Source of the DNA: Sphingobium sp. EM0848
GTDB taxonomy: Bacteria; Pseudomonadota; Alphaproteobacteria; Sphingomonadales; Sphingomonadaceae
Direction: 5' to 3'
Assembly (NCBI RefSeq): GCF_013375555.1
Contig: NZ_JABXWB010000005.1
Coordinates: forward strand, 1,067,501-1,131,500
Length of the DNA stretch: 64,000 nt
The notes under the pieces are model-generated. The model worked only from the letters and a program-made list of their open reading frames with translations. It was not told where the DNA came from and ran no database searches. Below, in pieces: positions 18,744-27,357 of the stretch (the stretch's first letter is position 1; each line of letters opens with the position of its first letter). The position numbers and the translations under genes are program-made.

Positions 18744-21023
18744 TCAGGTCAGCCGGTCCATTGGCCTGACCGGCACTTTTCCGGCACGGCGCAGGACATC
18801 GAGCTTCGCGCGCTGAACCCTCGCGGCCTGCCTGCACAGGTCGGCGATGGCCTGAAAACGCGGATCAGCATGGACCGGCGCCCAGATGGGCTCGGAGCGG
18901 ACCAGATACCACCACTGGCGTAGATCATCCCCCGACTCCACCGAAGCCCGCAAATTACTGAGCGCCTGATTGTGGTCGCCCAGAAGCATCATTGCCTCGG
19001 CCCGGTAGCGCATGAAGCCGCCAAGGCCATAGCGGGGATGGGTATCGATCCACTGGACCGTTGCGGCGAGCAGGCGCATCGCGGCAGGCTTATCACCTTT
19101 GGCCAGCAGAAGATGCGCCAGTGCGGGCGCGGCTAGCATCCGCGCGATGCTCATCGATGGCGGCTTTTCGAGGTCGAAGCCGAAATGGGACTCAATCGCC
19201 TTGATACCCCTATCATATTCTCTCGTGTGGAGCGCGTGGTCGCGGACGGCCTCGGGCCAGTTCCAGTTCTGATAGGCGTTGAACAGGAAGCCCCGCCGAT
19301 CATAGGCTGCTTCGCCCGCAGCGCGCCAGTCGCCGACATATTGCGCGAAAAGGATACGCGACGCATCACGGGATGCCGGTGTCGTTGCTGCAAGCGACCG
19401 TGCCGCTTCAGGATCATCCGCATCCAGATAAAAGGCAGCTCCAAAGTGCGGACCGGATGGATTTTGCGGATCGATCCGGATCACACGCTCGATCCGTTCG
19501 ATGGCCTCTGCCGATTGCCCATGGAACATCCACCGGCGAAAGGCATAACGCTCACCCACCGTATAATTTTGCGGGTCGATCGCCAGTTCGCGCGCAAGGC
19601 CCTGTTCGACCTCTTCTGGCGTCTGCCCGCTCCAGCGTCGCTGGACTGCCCACCAGCGGGTCCGTGGCGAAAGCGGGTCGATCGCAAGGACCCTATCGAC
19701 CAGCGCCTTTCCTTCGACGCCAATCGATCCCTTGTTGCGCAATGCGGTCTGGTCGAGAAATTCAGCATAGGCGGTGAGGCCGCGACTGTTACTGGGGTCC
19801 AGTTCCGCAGCGCGTCTGAACAGAATCTCGCGCCGCGAGGGCGTGACATCGGACCACATGGCCTTGGCGAACAGGCCCGGCCCGGACTCGGGATAGGCCT
19901 TCAAGGCCTTGTCCAGCAGCGGCTGAAAGCGCGCGCGCGACACGGCAAGATCATCCTTGCGCAGGTCGGCGGCCTGCATCCGCGCATCATAGAGTGCGAT
20001 CAGCGCTTCAGGGAAATCCGGTTTCAGCGCCACGGCTCGTTCAAATTGAAGCGCCGCCGCATCGGCCTCCAAAATGGTAAAGCGGCTGAGCAGCGACTTG
20101 CCTTTCAGATAGGCCAGATAAGCGTCGCCATTGCGATCGCCAGCCGGCGGTTCCGGCAATGATCCAAGGGGCGTGCGGCTCGCCAGCGAAACTGCGACAC
20201 GTTCGGCTATCCGATCCTGCAAGGCATAGATGCGGCGAACCGGCCAGTCGAACCGCTCCGACCAGATGCGAGCTTGTCTTCCGGCATCGACAACAAAACA
20301 GGTGACCCTGAGCGTATCTCCCACGCGCTGGACGCTACCCTTCACGATGAACGCTGCGCGCAACTGGCGTGCCGCATCATCTGATGGGGCCGTGGCGGCG
20401 GGACTCAATAGTGCGGAATCGCGCGCGATCACCGTCAGGCCGTGAACGGAGGACAGGCGGTCGAGCACCATTTCCGGAATGCTTCGCGCGATGAAAGCGT
20501 CGGACGGGTCGCTGCTCAGATTGTCGAACGCCAGTACCGCCACGCGCGGACTCCCGTTCTCCGTGGCGCTTGCTATGCCCGACGAAATGGTGAGCGTCGA
20601 TGGACCGACAGCGACCATCAAGCCGATAGCGACCGCAGCCATGATGACCGGTCTACGGCGGCGTTCCCCTCGATGCGCATCGCCGCTGCCATTTTCGAGC
20701 CGGATCGGTTCTGGAATAAGCTGATAGCCCGTGCCGCGCCTGACGGAAAAATAGCGTGGCTCCCTGGCATTGTCGCCCAAGGCATCACGCAGCAGCTTGG
20801 CCCGCTGCGTGACTGTCTCGCCATTGACGAAAATGCCTTTCCAGACTTGCTCCATCAGTTGATCTACGGACAGGACAAGCGGAGCCGAGCGGACCAGCGC
20901 GAGCAAAAAACGAAATGACAGCTGAGGCAAAGGGATTGGGCTACCGGCACGCATGACCTGCTGGCGACCGACATCCATCGTCAAATCGGCGATCTGCCAG
21001 CGCTCGTCAGAAACGTCAGGCAT
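18744..21023 (-). CDS. CadC-like membrane regulator: winged helix, one TM, TolB-like and TPR domains
   Basis: 759 residues. An OmpR/PhoB-type winged helix occupies about 1-105 (IPLPQLSFRFLLALVRSAP, VWKGIFVNGETVTQRAKLLRDALGD, RGTGYQLI). A single membrane segment follows near 125-145 (VIMAAVAIGLMVAVGPSTL). Next comes a TolB/FlgO-like domain (PRVAVLAFDNLSSDPSDAFIARSIPEMVLDRLS, about 155-265) and TPR-like repeats to the end. This fits a one-component membrane sensor that binds DNA in the cytoplasm and senses in the periplasm. GGAGGGATCATCTCG precedes ATG 21023. As first gene of the operon it probably controls the receptor and lipoproteins. Confidence 0.86.
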   Translation of the reverse strand: MPDVSDERWQIADLTMDVGRQQVMRAGSPIPLPQLSFRFLLALVRSAPLVLSVDQLMEQVWKGIFVNGETVTQRAKLLRDALGDNAREPRYFSVRRGTGYQLIPEPIRLENGSGDAHRGERRRRPVIMAAVAIGLMVAVGPSTLTISSGIASATENGSPRVAVLAFDNLSSDPSDAFIARSIPEMVLDRLSSVHGLTVIARDSALLSPAATAPSDDAARQLRAAFIVKGSVQRVGDTLRVTCFVVDAGRQARIWSERFDWPVRRIYALQDRIAERVAVSLASRTPLGSLPEPPAGDRNGDAYLAYLKGKSLLSRFTILEADAAALQFERAVALKPDFPEALIALYDARMQAADLRKDDLAVSRARFQPLLDKALKAYPESGPGLFAKAMWSDVTPSRREILFRRAAELDPSNSRGLTAYAEFLDQTALRNKGSIGVEGKALVDRVLAIDPLSPRTRWWAVQRRWSGQTPEEVEQGLARELAIDPQNYTVGERYAFRRWMFHGQSAEAIERIERVIRIDPQNPSGPHFGAAFYLDADDPEAARSLAATTPASRDASRILFAQYVGDWRAAGEAAYDRRGFLFNAYQNWNWPEAVRDHALHTREYDRGIKAIESHFGFDLEKPPSMSIARMLAAPALAHLLLAKGDKPAAMRLLAATVQWIDTHPRYGLGGFMRYRAEAMMLLGDHNQALSNLRASVESGDDLRQWWYLVRSEPIWAPVHADPRFQAIADLCRQAARVQRAKLDVLRRAGKVPVRPMDRLT

Positions 21024-21065
21024 CGAGATGATCCCTCCGTCCCTCCGCGAGGACAATCCCTACGG

Positions 21066-21071
21066 ATTATA
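21066..21071 (-). promoter_or_regulatory. Candidate -10 box (TATAAT) for the Slam operon
   Basis: A perfect TATAAT is read on the minus strand 43 bases before the regulator start. The hexamer 17 bases further upstream (GCTTCC) is a poor -35 match, which fits a promoter that needs an activator. Confidence 0.4.
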
Positions 21072-21265
21072 CCCTATTAGCACATGCCGGAAGCGCAAAC
21101 ACTTCAACTGGCACATGAATTACATGAATTTGGTCAATCTTTGGGTAATTTTCATTCGGATGTAACTCTATCATTATATCGAAAGTTGAAATTGTTCCGT
21201 CCCAGTCGAACCCCACCAGGAGAATAGAATTATAGTTCCATGATGACTCAGGCGCCGATCCCTCT
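21067..21265 (-). pseudogene. Unrecognised C-terminal protein fragment behind an IS scar
   Basis: The minus frame from the IS481 scar continues as SSWNYNSILLVGFDWDGTI then STFDIMIELHPNENYPKIDQIHVIHVPVEVF and ends at 21067. The composition is protein-like and AT-richer than the surroundings, suggesting foreign origin. No start of its own is visible, so it looks like the tail of a gene cut by the IS. I cannot name the family. Confidence 0.35.
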
Positions 21266-21432
21266 TGGCGGGCTCGGTAGAACGGGCAATTTCCGCCCGC
21301 ACAGCAGGCATGGCCCGGGCCTGGGGATGTATCTGCACCGTCACGAACCTCATCAGCAAGAGCGGCAAAGCGCCACGCGTGATCCGCGATGGCGCTCTTT
21401 ACCATGTCCCAATGATGTGTCGCAACCAGACA
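21266..21432 (-). mobile_element. Left-end fragment of an IS481-family element
   Basis: On the minus strand, 21432 down to 21266 repeats the first 167 bases of the intact element at 29155, with scattered substitutions. It begins with the same terminal repeat (TGTCTGGTTGCGACACATC) and includes the transposase start region. The match ends abruptly after GAGCCCGCCA. The rest of the element has been deleted, so this is an older, inactive copy. Confidence 0.88.
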
Positions 21433-21822
21433 CAGGAGTGGTTCCCAAACAAACCGACCCTAATCGGCCGTTCAGGCGATGATGCTCGATGCTTAGGTGC
21501 CGACCGTCGGCTTTGCCGGCCTGAGGCCGCGAGACTTGGCCGACTATCGAAACGCCGTTTTCGATTTACCAGCTGCGAGAAGCGGACCTCGTTTAGTTAG
21601 CAACTCGGAGCAAGACACCCAAAATTTGTCCATTGGCGGCAATATCGGCACATCCCAAAGGCAACCATTCGCTAGTGGCGGATATGGGCTCGTAGGCGCG
21701 ACTTTCACTCTCCAGAGAATGAACGGTGCTCCCATATCGCGAACCAGAGATTTCCAGATTTCTGGCAGTTGACTTCCAATTATCATATCCGGTAGTTCCA
21801 ATCATCGAAGTTTGGGATTGCC
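21433..21822. other. Gene-free stretch before the ATPase gene
   Basis: About 390 bases. Frames on both strands are open for 70-90 codons but show no family motif and no ribosome binding site. It includes the upstream region of the ATPase gene; no clear promoter hexamers are seen. Confidence 0.4.
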
Positions 21823-23043
21823 ATGTACGAACGATTGGCTGAGCGCCGGGTCGGAGAAGCCCTTGCAGACACCCCAGTGGTCCTCATCGTGGGTCCACGA
21901 CGGGCTGGCAAGACCACGCTCGTCCGCAAAATGGGTGATTCGAGCCGGACCTATGTCACGCTCGACGACCACACGGTCCTCGAAGCGGCGCAGGCCGATC
22001 CCACCGGCTTCATTCGCGGTCTCGACCGGGCAATTATTGACGAGATTCAGCGCGCGCCCGACCTGCTCCTGGCGATCAAGAAGAGCGTGGACGAAGACTA
22101 TCGACCCGGCCGGTTTCTGCTGACAGGCTCCGCCAATGTGCTGACCCTGCCGCGCGTGTCGGACAGCCTGGCCGGGCGAATGGAAACGATCCGCATGCTG
22201 CCATTGGCGCGCGCTGAGATCGAGGGCAAATCACCCTCCTTTCTGGATCGCCTGTTCGGCGGCAATCTGCAAGGCGATCGTGGCGCGATCGTCGGAGACG
22301 ATCTTGTGCGCATTGCGCTGCTGGGTGGTTTCCCCGAGGCGATCAGTCGCGCGAGCGGACGCCGCCGCCAGGACTGGGCGCATTCCTATCTGACGTCGGT
22401 GCTGACCCGCGATTTGAGGGACATTGCCGATATCGAGAAGCTGACGGATCTGCCGAAGTTCGTGCGCCTGCTGGCCGAGCATTCGGGCCAACTGGTCAAC
22501 TATTCCCAGTTCGGTGCTGCCATCGACGTCAGTCATAAAACGGGCCAGCGCTATGTCGGGCTGCTGGAGCAGGTCTTCCTTGTATCAACCTTGCAGCCCT
22601 GGTTCACCAACACCATCAAGCGCATTGCCAAGACGCCCAAGATGCATTTCCTTGACTCAGGGCTGCTCGCCGCCGTGCGCGGCCTGAGTTTCGACCGCGC
22701 GAAAGCCGACCGTGCGCTCTTTGGTTCGCTGCTCGAGAGTTTTGTCTTTTCCGAAGTCCTGAAACTCATGATCGCCAGCGACCAGCGCCTGACCCCCTAT
22801 CATTTCCGCGACCAGCAAATGCGCGAAGTGGATATCGTGCTGGAGCGCGATGACGGTATTATCGCGGGCATCGAGATCAAGGCATCGGCGACGGTGAGAT
22901 CGAACGACTTTGGCGGATTGCGCACTTTGGCGGAGGCGTGCGGCGACCGCTTTGCTTATGGCGTGGTGCTGTATGACAGCGGCGAGATCGTGCCTTTCGG
23001 CGACAGGCTGGCGGCAGTTCCCTTATCTTCCCTATGGGGTTGA
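21823..23043 (+). CDS. AAA-type ATPase with DUF4143 C-terminal domain
   Basis: 406 residues. Walker A GPRRAGKTT is at 24-32 and Walker B RAIIDEIQRAP at about 68-78. A sensor-like LLTGSANVL (about 104-112) follows, and the C-terminal DUF4143 region has ALLGGFPEAISR, LAEHSGQLVNYSQFGAAIDVSHKTGQRYVGLLEQVFLV and HFRDQQMREVDIVLE...IEIKASATV. The last part resembles a nuclease-like fold with D-x(n)-ExK residues. These proteins are common on mobile DNA and their role is unknown. The ribosome binding site is weak (TTTGGGATTGCC). It is intact among broken neighbours. Confidence 0.85.
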   Translation: MYERLAERRVGEALADTPVVLIVGPRRAGKTTLVRKMGDSSRTYVTLDDHTVLEAAQADPTGFIRGLDRAIIDEIQRAPDLLLAIKKSVDEDYRPGRFLLTGSANVLTLPRVSDSLAGRMETIRMLPLARAEIEGKSPSFLDRLFGGNLQGDRGAIVGDDLVRIALLGGFPEAISRASGRRRQDWAHSYLTSVLTRDLRDIADIEKLTDLPKFVRLLAEHSGQLVNYSQFGAAIDVSHKTGQRYVGLLEQVFLVSTLQPWFTNTIKRIAKTPKMHFLDSGLLAAVRGLSFDRAKADRALFGSLLESFVFSEVLKLMIASDQRLTPYHFRDQQMREVDIVLERDDGIIAGIEIKASATVRSNDFGGLRTLAEACGDRFAYGVVLYDSGEIVPFGDRLAAVPLSSLWG

Positions 23044-23200
23044 GCGGTACAAGGGGGAGAGGTCGAGGGGTTAGACTCGGATGCCTAGCGAAAGCCGGTC
23101 GGCGTGATCGGCCGCGATCCGTCTTGAGCTTCCCTTGGTCCCGACAGCCTTTCCGCCTTTGACGTGACACCTGCGGCGCGCCGCTGACGGATCACACCCC

Positions 23201-24073
23201 CTACGGGCGCCCGTGTTGCCGCTGCGCGGCGGCCCGCGCCGGCACCCTCCAGGGGTTCCCCTGCGCTGCGCTGTGATCCGTCACCGCACGCCGCTCTTCC
23301 GGTGTCACCGGCGGGAATCGCAGCCTCGCGCCTACCGCCTCGATCTGCTCACGCACTGAGGCACGCTTGTAGCTCGACAGGTTATCCATGATGACGACGT
23401 CGCCAGGCTGCAATACGGGCATCAGCACCTGAGCGACATAGGCTTCGAACCAGTCTCCGTTGATCGGCCCGTCCAGCACCATCGGCGCGACCATGCCGCT
23501 CATGCGCAGTCCTGCAACCAGCGTCGTGGTTTTCCGATGACCGTGTGGAAAGCCCATCCGCAGCCGCGCGCCTTTCTGGCAGCGACCATGACTGCGCGCC
23601 ATGTTGGTCGCAGTCCACGTCTCGTCGATGAAGACCAGGCGCTCAGGTTCCAGTTCGATCTGGCTATCGAACCAGGCCTGCCGTTGTCTCAGGATGTCGG
23701 GACGGTTCTGCTCGATTGCATGGTCAGCTTTTTTGCGCGTCATGCCTCGGCGGACGAAAAAGCGGTGAAGCCCGGTAACGAAAACGTGCAGGCCAATGTC
23801 GGCCAAGCCTGCGCGCAACTCTTCCAGCGCGATGTCCTTGCGGGCTTCTCAAAGGGCGAGGATGTCTTGCTGCCGCTCTTCGATCATGCGTGACCGCATA
23901 TCGCCGCCCTGAGGCCGGGGACTACAGCCCCCGGTCTCCCGCCAGTGCGTCACCCATCGGATCGCCGTCGAGGACGCAACGCCAAACCGCCCCGCTGCTG
24001 CACGGCAGCTCATTCCTTCATCAATCGCCGTCAAAAGCCGCAAGCGCAAATCCATCGACAGAGGTTGGCCCAT
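23201..24073 (-). pseudogene. IS630-family transposase, nonsense-interrupted and 3'-truncated
   Basis: The N-terminal HTH part (MDLRLRLLTAIDEGMSCRAAAGRFGVASSTAIRWV) runs to QQDILAL, followed in the same frame by TGA and then EARKDIALEELRAGLADIG. The interruption is therefore a single CGA-to-TGA nonsense change at 23849-23851. The DDE domain has VFIDETWTATNM and VVIMDNLSSYK, but the last segment with the catalytic Glu (family LPPYSPDLNPIE) is replaced after LRFPP near 23315 by unrelated sequence. Both changes make it inactive. No terminal repeat is recognised. Confidence 0.85.
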
Positions 24074-24149
24074 CTACGCCGGCCTCCTTAACCAGCACAG
24101 ATCCTGAATCAGAAAATCGTGCCGATGGAAATCCCTATCGATTCATACC

Positions 24150-24440
24150 GGTCGAAATCCGCTCTAACATATATCCGTTCAGGCGATTTTTATCCCGATG
24201 GTCAGCAATCCCCCAAAATCTCGCTCGGGCTGTCACCTTCCTTGATGAACTCGAAGCGGCTTGCGCGAAGATCGTCGACTTTCCCCGATCCGGTGTCGCC
24301 CTTTCCGAGATTCACGCCGGCTTCGATCCAGGCCGCATGGCAGCTACGTCATATTCTCCAGCGTTTTGGATCCAGTCATCCGTATTGCGCGCATATTGCA
24401 TGACGCACGCGACATCGGCGCCATCCTTTCATTAGACTAG
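24150..24440 (+). pseudogene. ParE/RelE-type toxin gene remnant
   Basis: Pieces of a RelE/ParE-superfamily toxin can be read. LARAVTFLDELEAACAKIVDFP lies in one frame, and GSYVIFSSVLDPVIRIARIL-HDARDIGAIL in the next, to a TAG at 24440. The latter is the usual Y.I.YRV....V.I..ILH..RD end. The N-terminal IGDFI-like part is off frame, with extra bases in short T and C runs. No antitoxin gene is visible upstream, where the IS630 remnant lies. The 3' end overlaps the stop of the DUF6880 gene by four bases. Confidence 0.6.
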
Positions 24441-25870
24441 CCGTCCCAAAAGCCACGCTTGCGGCCATGCTTGGTCTTGAGTTCCGTCACATAGGCATCA
24501 TGGTCGGGATGGCCGCCATAGTCATCGATGCGTCGCGCTAGATGCGCGCAGCTTTGCAGGTGGCGCGCGGCATGCGGATAACGTTTGACCCGGGCCTTAT
24601 CGAGCGAGAAATCGATCATTGCGCGCAGCGCCAGCGTCGCCGCCAGGGGGTGCCGCGATTCGAGCGCCTCGGCGGCGGGCGTGAGGATTTCATAGGGATC
24701 GCCATCCAGTTCGTCGGCGCGGGCGAGTAGCATTGTCGCAGCGCTGTCGATAGCGGGCCATGCGAGCAGGAAATGCAAAGCGTGCGGGAGCGATGGAAAG
24801 GCGCGGACATGGGCCAGCGCTCGCTTCTCTGCTTCCAGATCGTCAAAGTCGGGCAGGCGTTTCAGATAAGCGCGGAGATATTCGGCGTCGAGCGCGGTGG
24901 TGAACCGTTTCCAGCGAGCCGCTTGGGCCTTGTCCGCGTGGCCCAGCGTATCAAGCGCTGCGATCCGCACTCGGTCCCAGTCCGGCCAATGGCCACCCCG
25001 ACGCCGTATTGCGTCGGCCGCGTCGAGCGCAGACATCGCCTCCGACGTGCGTCCCGCAGCCAGCAGGCGCTCGGCAATGGCGGCGGCTATTGCGGGATTA
25101 TTGCGCCGGTCGACCGGATATTGCGCGATGAAGGCATCGACATCGCCGAGCGCATCGGCAATGTCGACAAGCGCCTGGCGGACAAGCCGATCATGGCGCC
25201 GGGCTTCCATCTCATCCTCATAGAAAGCGCCGCCCGATCCATAGCCGATGACGCGCCGTTCGGCCTGGGGTGGTCGCGGCGGCACCTCGCGCGCCATGGC
25301 CTCGAACTTGTTCTGGAGAGCTTTCAATCCTGCTTCGCCAAGCGGCTCCGCCATCAGGGCGACGACGCCATCGAATTGGCCATGGTCATTGTCGCAGACG
25401 CTGTCGAACACCCGGTCGACAAGCCGGTCAGAGGGCAGGCGGGCAGCAGCGGCGAGCGAACCAAGATCGGAGAGCGCCGTTGCAAACACGGTTCCCAGCG
25501 TCCCATGGCTGTCGTCGCACCGGCTGAGCACCGGGCGGGCCAGCGCGATCAGCTTCCAGAGTAGATCCAGCGCCGTCGCCGGGGCGGTGGGCGCGATATG
25601 TTCCATGATCGCGCGCCGCTGCGCCTCGATATCCTGGGCGAGGGGCTTCACTTTGTTCCAGTCGATAAAGGCTTTCGCCTTGGCGATGGTGGCGAGGCGC
25701 TTGGCGACCTCTCCGGCGACATCGCCGCTGCCGCTTGCGCTGGCAAGCTCCAGCCGCAGGCGCCGCTTGGCCTGGGCATTCCCTGCCACAAGCTCCAGCA
25801 GTAATTGGGCCAGCCGGTTGGCGCCCAGCGCCTCGAGATTGGCCTGATTGAGGGTTTTGGAAGAAGCCAT
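24437..25870 (-). CDS. DUF6880-family protein
   Basis: 477 residues, all-helical and repeat-like, with no signal peptide. It begins MASSKTLNQANLEALGANRLAQLLLEL and contains VGDAVFDSVCDNDHGQFDGVV-like and RRVIGYGSGGAFYEDEMEARR segments typical of DUF6880 proteins found on sphingomonad plasmids and islands. The HEAT/TPR-like helices from about 250 on (RNNPAIAAAIAERLLAAGRTSEAMSALDAADAIRRR) suggest protein binding. The function is unknown. It is an intact frame with ordinary codon use and is monocistronic. Confidence 0.72.
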   Translation of the reverse strand: MASSKTLNQANLEALGANRLAQLLLELVAGNAQAKRRLRLELASASGSGDVAGEVAKRLATIAKAKAFIDWNKVKPLAQDIEAQRRAIMEHIAPTAPATALDLLWKLIALARPVLSRCDDSHGTLGTVFATALSDLGSLAAAARLPSDRLVDRVFDSVCDNDHGQFDGVVALMAEPLGEAGLKALQNKFEAMAREVPPRPPQAERRVIGYGSGGAFYEDEMEARRHDRLVRQALVDIADALGDVDAFIAQYPVDRRNNPAIAAAIAERLLAAGRTSEAMSALDAADAIRRRGGHWPDWDRVRIAALDTLGHADKAQAARWKRFTTALDAEYLRAYLKRLPDFDDLEAEKRALAHVRAFPSLPHALHFLLAWPAIDSAATMLLARADELDGDPYEILTPAAEALESRHPLAATLALRAMIDFSLDKARVKRYPHAARHLQSCAHLARRIDDYGGHPDHDAYVTELKTKHGRKRGFWDG

Positions 25871-26139
25871 GGAATCTGTCTGTCGTCAGATGGGGCAGGG
25901 CGTCAAGGGTGGAACGGTGTGGCGTGTGGGGCTAGGCGATCGCCCGCGCATGGCGCGGGCACTGGGCTGACAGGCTGGCGCCCCGAGCCCCGCTGCGCGG
26001 GTCTCGGCCCTGGTGGGCGTTCATCTATGCCGCGGTGGCGTGTGGGGGGAAGATGTCGCGTGGCCGTCAGTGGGCGACACATGCGCACGAATGAGGAGCG
26101 TGGTCTGGAGAGGTCGTGCCGATGCGGAGACGGGCATGC
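25871..26139. other. Intergenic stretch, no gene seen
   Basis: GC-rich sequence between the DUF6880 start and the DUF2493-like remnant. It contains the compact repeat-rich CCCGAGCCCCGCTGCGCGGG hairpin near 25982, of the kind seen between genes on sphingomonad plasmids. No supported coding sequence. Confidence 0.4.
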
Positions 26140-26710
26140 GTGACTATGCCGCCGAAATGTATCGCGCCCAGTCCGGCTGGTCCTGGTCTCCCTCACGCGG
26201 TAGCAAGAGCTGTCCAGCCCGCGCGCTGCAGGCATTGAGCGCAACCCAGGTCGCCGTGCAAGGACTATCTGCGCGCCCGCGATCTTGCCGCGTGCGAGCG
26301 CTGTCTGCCCACGGGACTGATCGTGGTCGCGCCGGGCCATGCCGATTGGCACGACTGGCAACCGATCTGGGAACGTCTCGGCCTGATCCTCGAGCGCATC
26401 CCGCATATGACGTTGGTGACCACCGCCCAGCGCAAGGGATTCGACGCCATCGTCGCGGCATGGGCGGGGGACCGTCAGGTTCCGCTGGTCGCCTACACCC
26501 TGCCAGGAGCAGGGCGCAAAGCGCCCTTTGCAGATGGTCGAACTGCAACCGGTCGAAGCCGTGCTGGGCGAAGGGGCCGGCCTCCAGGCCAATCTCTATC
26601 AGGCGCTGTGGAAGGCGTGCATTCCGATCCAGGCCTTCCGCAAGGTGGACCAGGCCGCCGCAGCAACTGTCGGGCGTCCCAAGGCCAGTTGGCGTAACCG
26701 GCGCAGTTGA
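26140..26710 (+). pseudogene. DUF2493/SLOG-like protein gene, frameshifted
   Basis: One frame gives ARDLAACERCLPTGLIVVAPGHADWHDWQPIWERLGLIL then RIPHMTLVTTAQRKGFDAIVAAWAGDRQVPLVAYTLPGAGRKAPF. The next frame continues QMVELQPVEAVLGEGAGLQANLYQAL to 26710. The join near 26530 lacks the RRNE-type residues expected, so a few bases are lost. The pattern (AQ.KG.DA.VA.WA....VPL, then R.A..RN..M) resembles SLOG-type DUF2493 proteins on plasmids. It is an inactive remnant; the family call is from memory of the motif. Confidence 0.5.
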
Positions 26711-26782
26711 CTGTAGCCCTGACGAGACATCATCCGGGGGGCGGCGCGGGAGCGACCGTCCCCATTTTCATGGGAGCTGTTC

Positions 26783-26962
26783 ATGGCCATTCCAAAGCGT
26801 CATCGCCGCAATTTCCATCCGCCGCTGCGAGCAGCGGCGGATGGAAATCTTGCCCTGCTCGAATGTATCGATGCTACCAGTGGTGAACCACGTTACGTGA
26901 TCAGCGCTGTGGGAAGGGAGCGGGGCGATTTCATCATGCCCCCTCTTTGGTCACCTGCATGA
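26783..26962 (+). CDS. DUF6117-type small protein, probably frameshifted near its end
   Basis: 59 codons as read. MAIPKRHRRNFHPPLRAAAD then GNLALLECIDATSGEPRYVISAVGRERGDFIM matches the DUF6117 pattern (RAAADGNLALLEC.DA.TGEPRYV.CAVGR.GGDF). After the M the family continues TPFGHL..G.P. That sequence (FGHLHDGDPFF) is present but one frame over, extending to 27008, so a single-base indel near 26940 truncates the protein. The function of the family is unknown; it is typical of plasmid and island cargo. Confidence 0.55.
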   Translation: MAIPKRHRRNFHPPLRAAADGNLALLECIDATSGEPRYVISAVGRERGDFIMPPLWSPA

Positions 26963-27097
26963 TGGCGATCCCTTCTTCCTCAAATGGAAAATGCGCCGGA
27001 AATATTAACATTATCGCTGGGCCACTTGCGATTACCCACAAGTTGCGAGTTTGGCGCCAATCTGGAAATCGACGAGGGGTCTTAGCCTCAGAACCCA

Positions 27098-27185
27098 TTG
27101 ATAGGAGGCGATCGATCTGATTCAGGCTCCGCAAGGAGACAGGAGATGAGCGATCTGTACTGGCTGACGGATGAGCAGATGGCTC
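27098..27185 (+). mobile_element. IS5-type element, left-end remnant
   Basis: GATTCAGGCTCCGCAAGGAG is followed by ATG at 27146 and codons for MSDLYWLTDEQMAR, the standard opening of a common IS5-group transposase of sphingomonads. The match stops after about 14 codons and runs into unrelated sequence. It is a dead end fragment marking the left border of the catabolic island. Confidence 0.7.
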
Positions 27186-27357
27186 GCGGTCCGGCACCCA
27201 ATGTCACCGTCCGGCAAACGGATTTTCCGACTCGCTCTTCAATATGGAGTCCTTCTGCCACGATGTTGGCGAGCACGCTATGAACCGCTAGGGTTGACAA
27301 CTGCGCCGATGCGGCGAATCGCATGCCTCATGTGCGAAATGATTGGAGAACGAATTC
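27186..27357. promoter_or_regulatory. Upstream region of the TetR gene
   Basis: It contains TTGACA at about 27294-27299, a candidate -35. No convincing -10 is seen 17 bases downstream (GCGAATCG near 27313). No dyad of the type found at the other island promoters is visible here. Confidence 0.3.

Noticed and set aside
21823..23043. The AAA/DUF4143 ATPase as a new defence system
   Set aside because: The family is widespread and the adjacent genes are unrelated relics; there is no paired effector to support a system.
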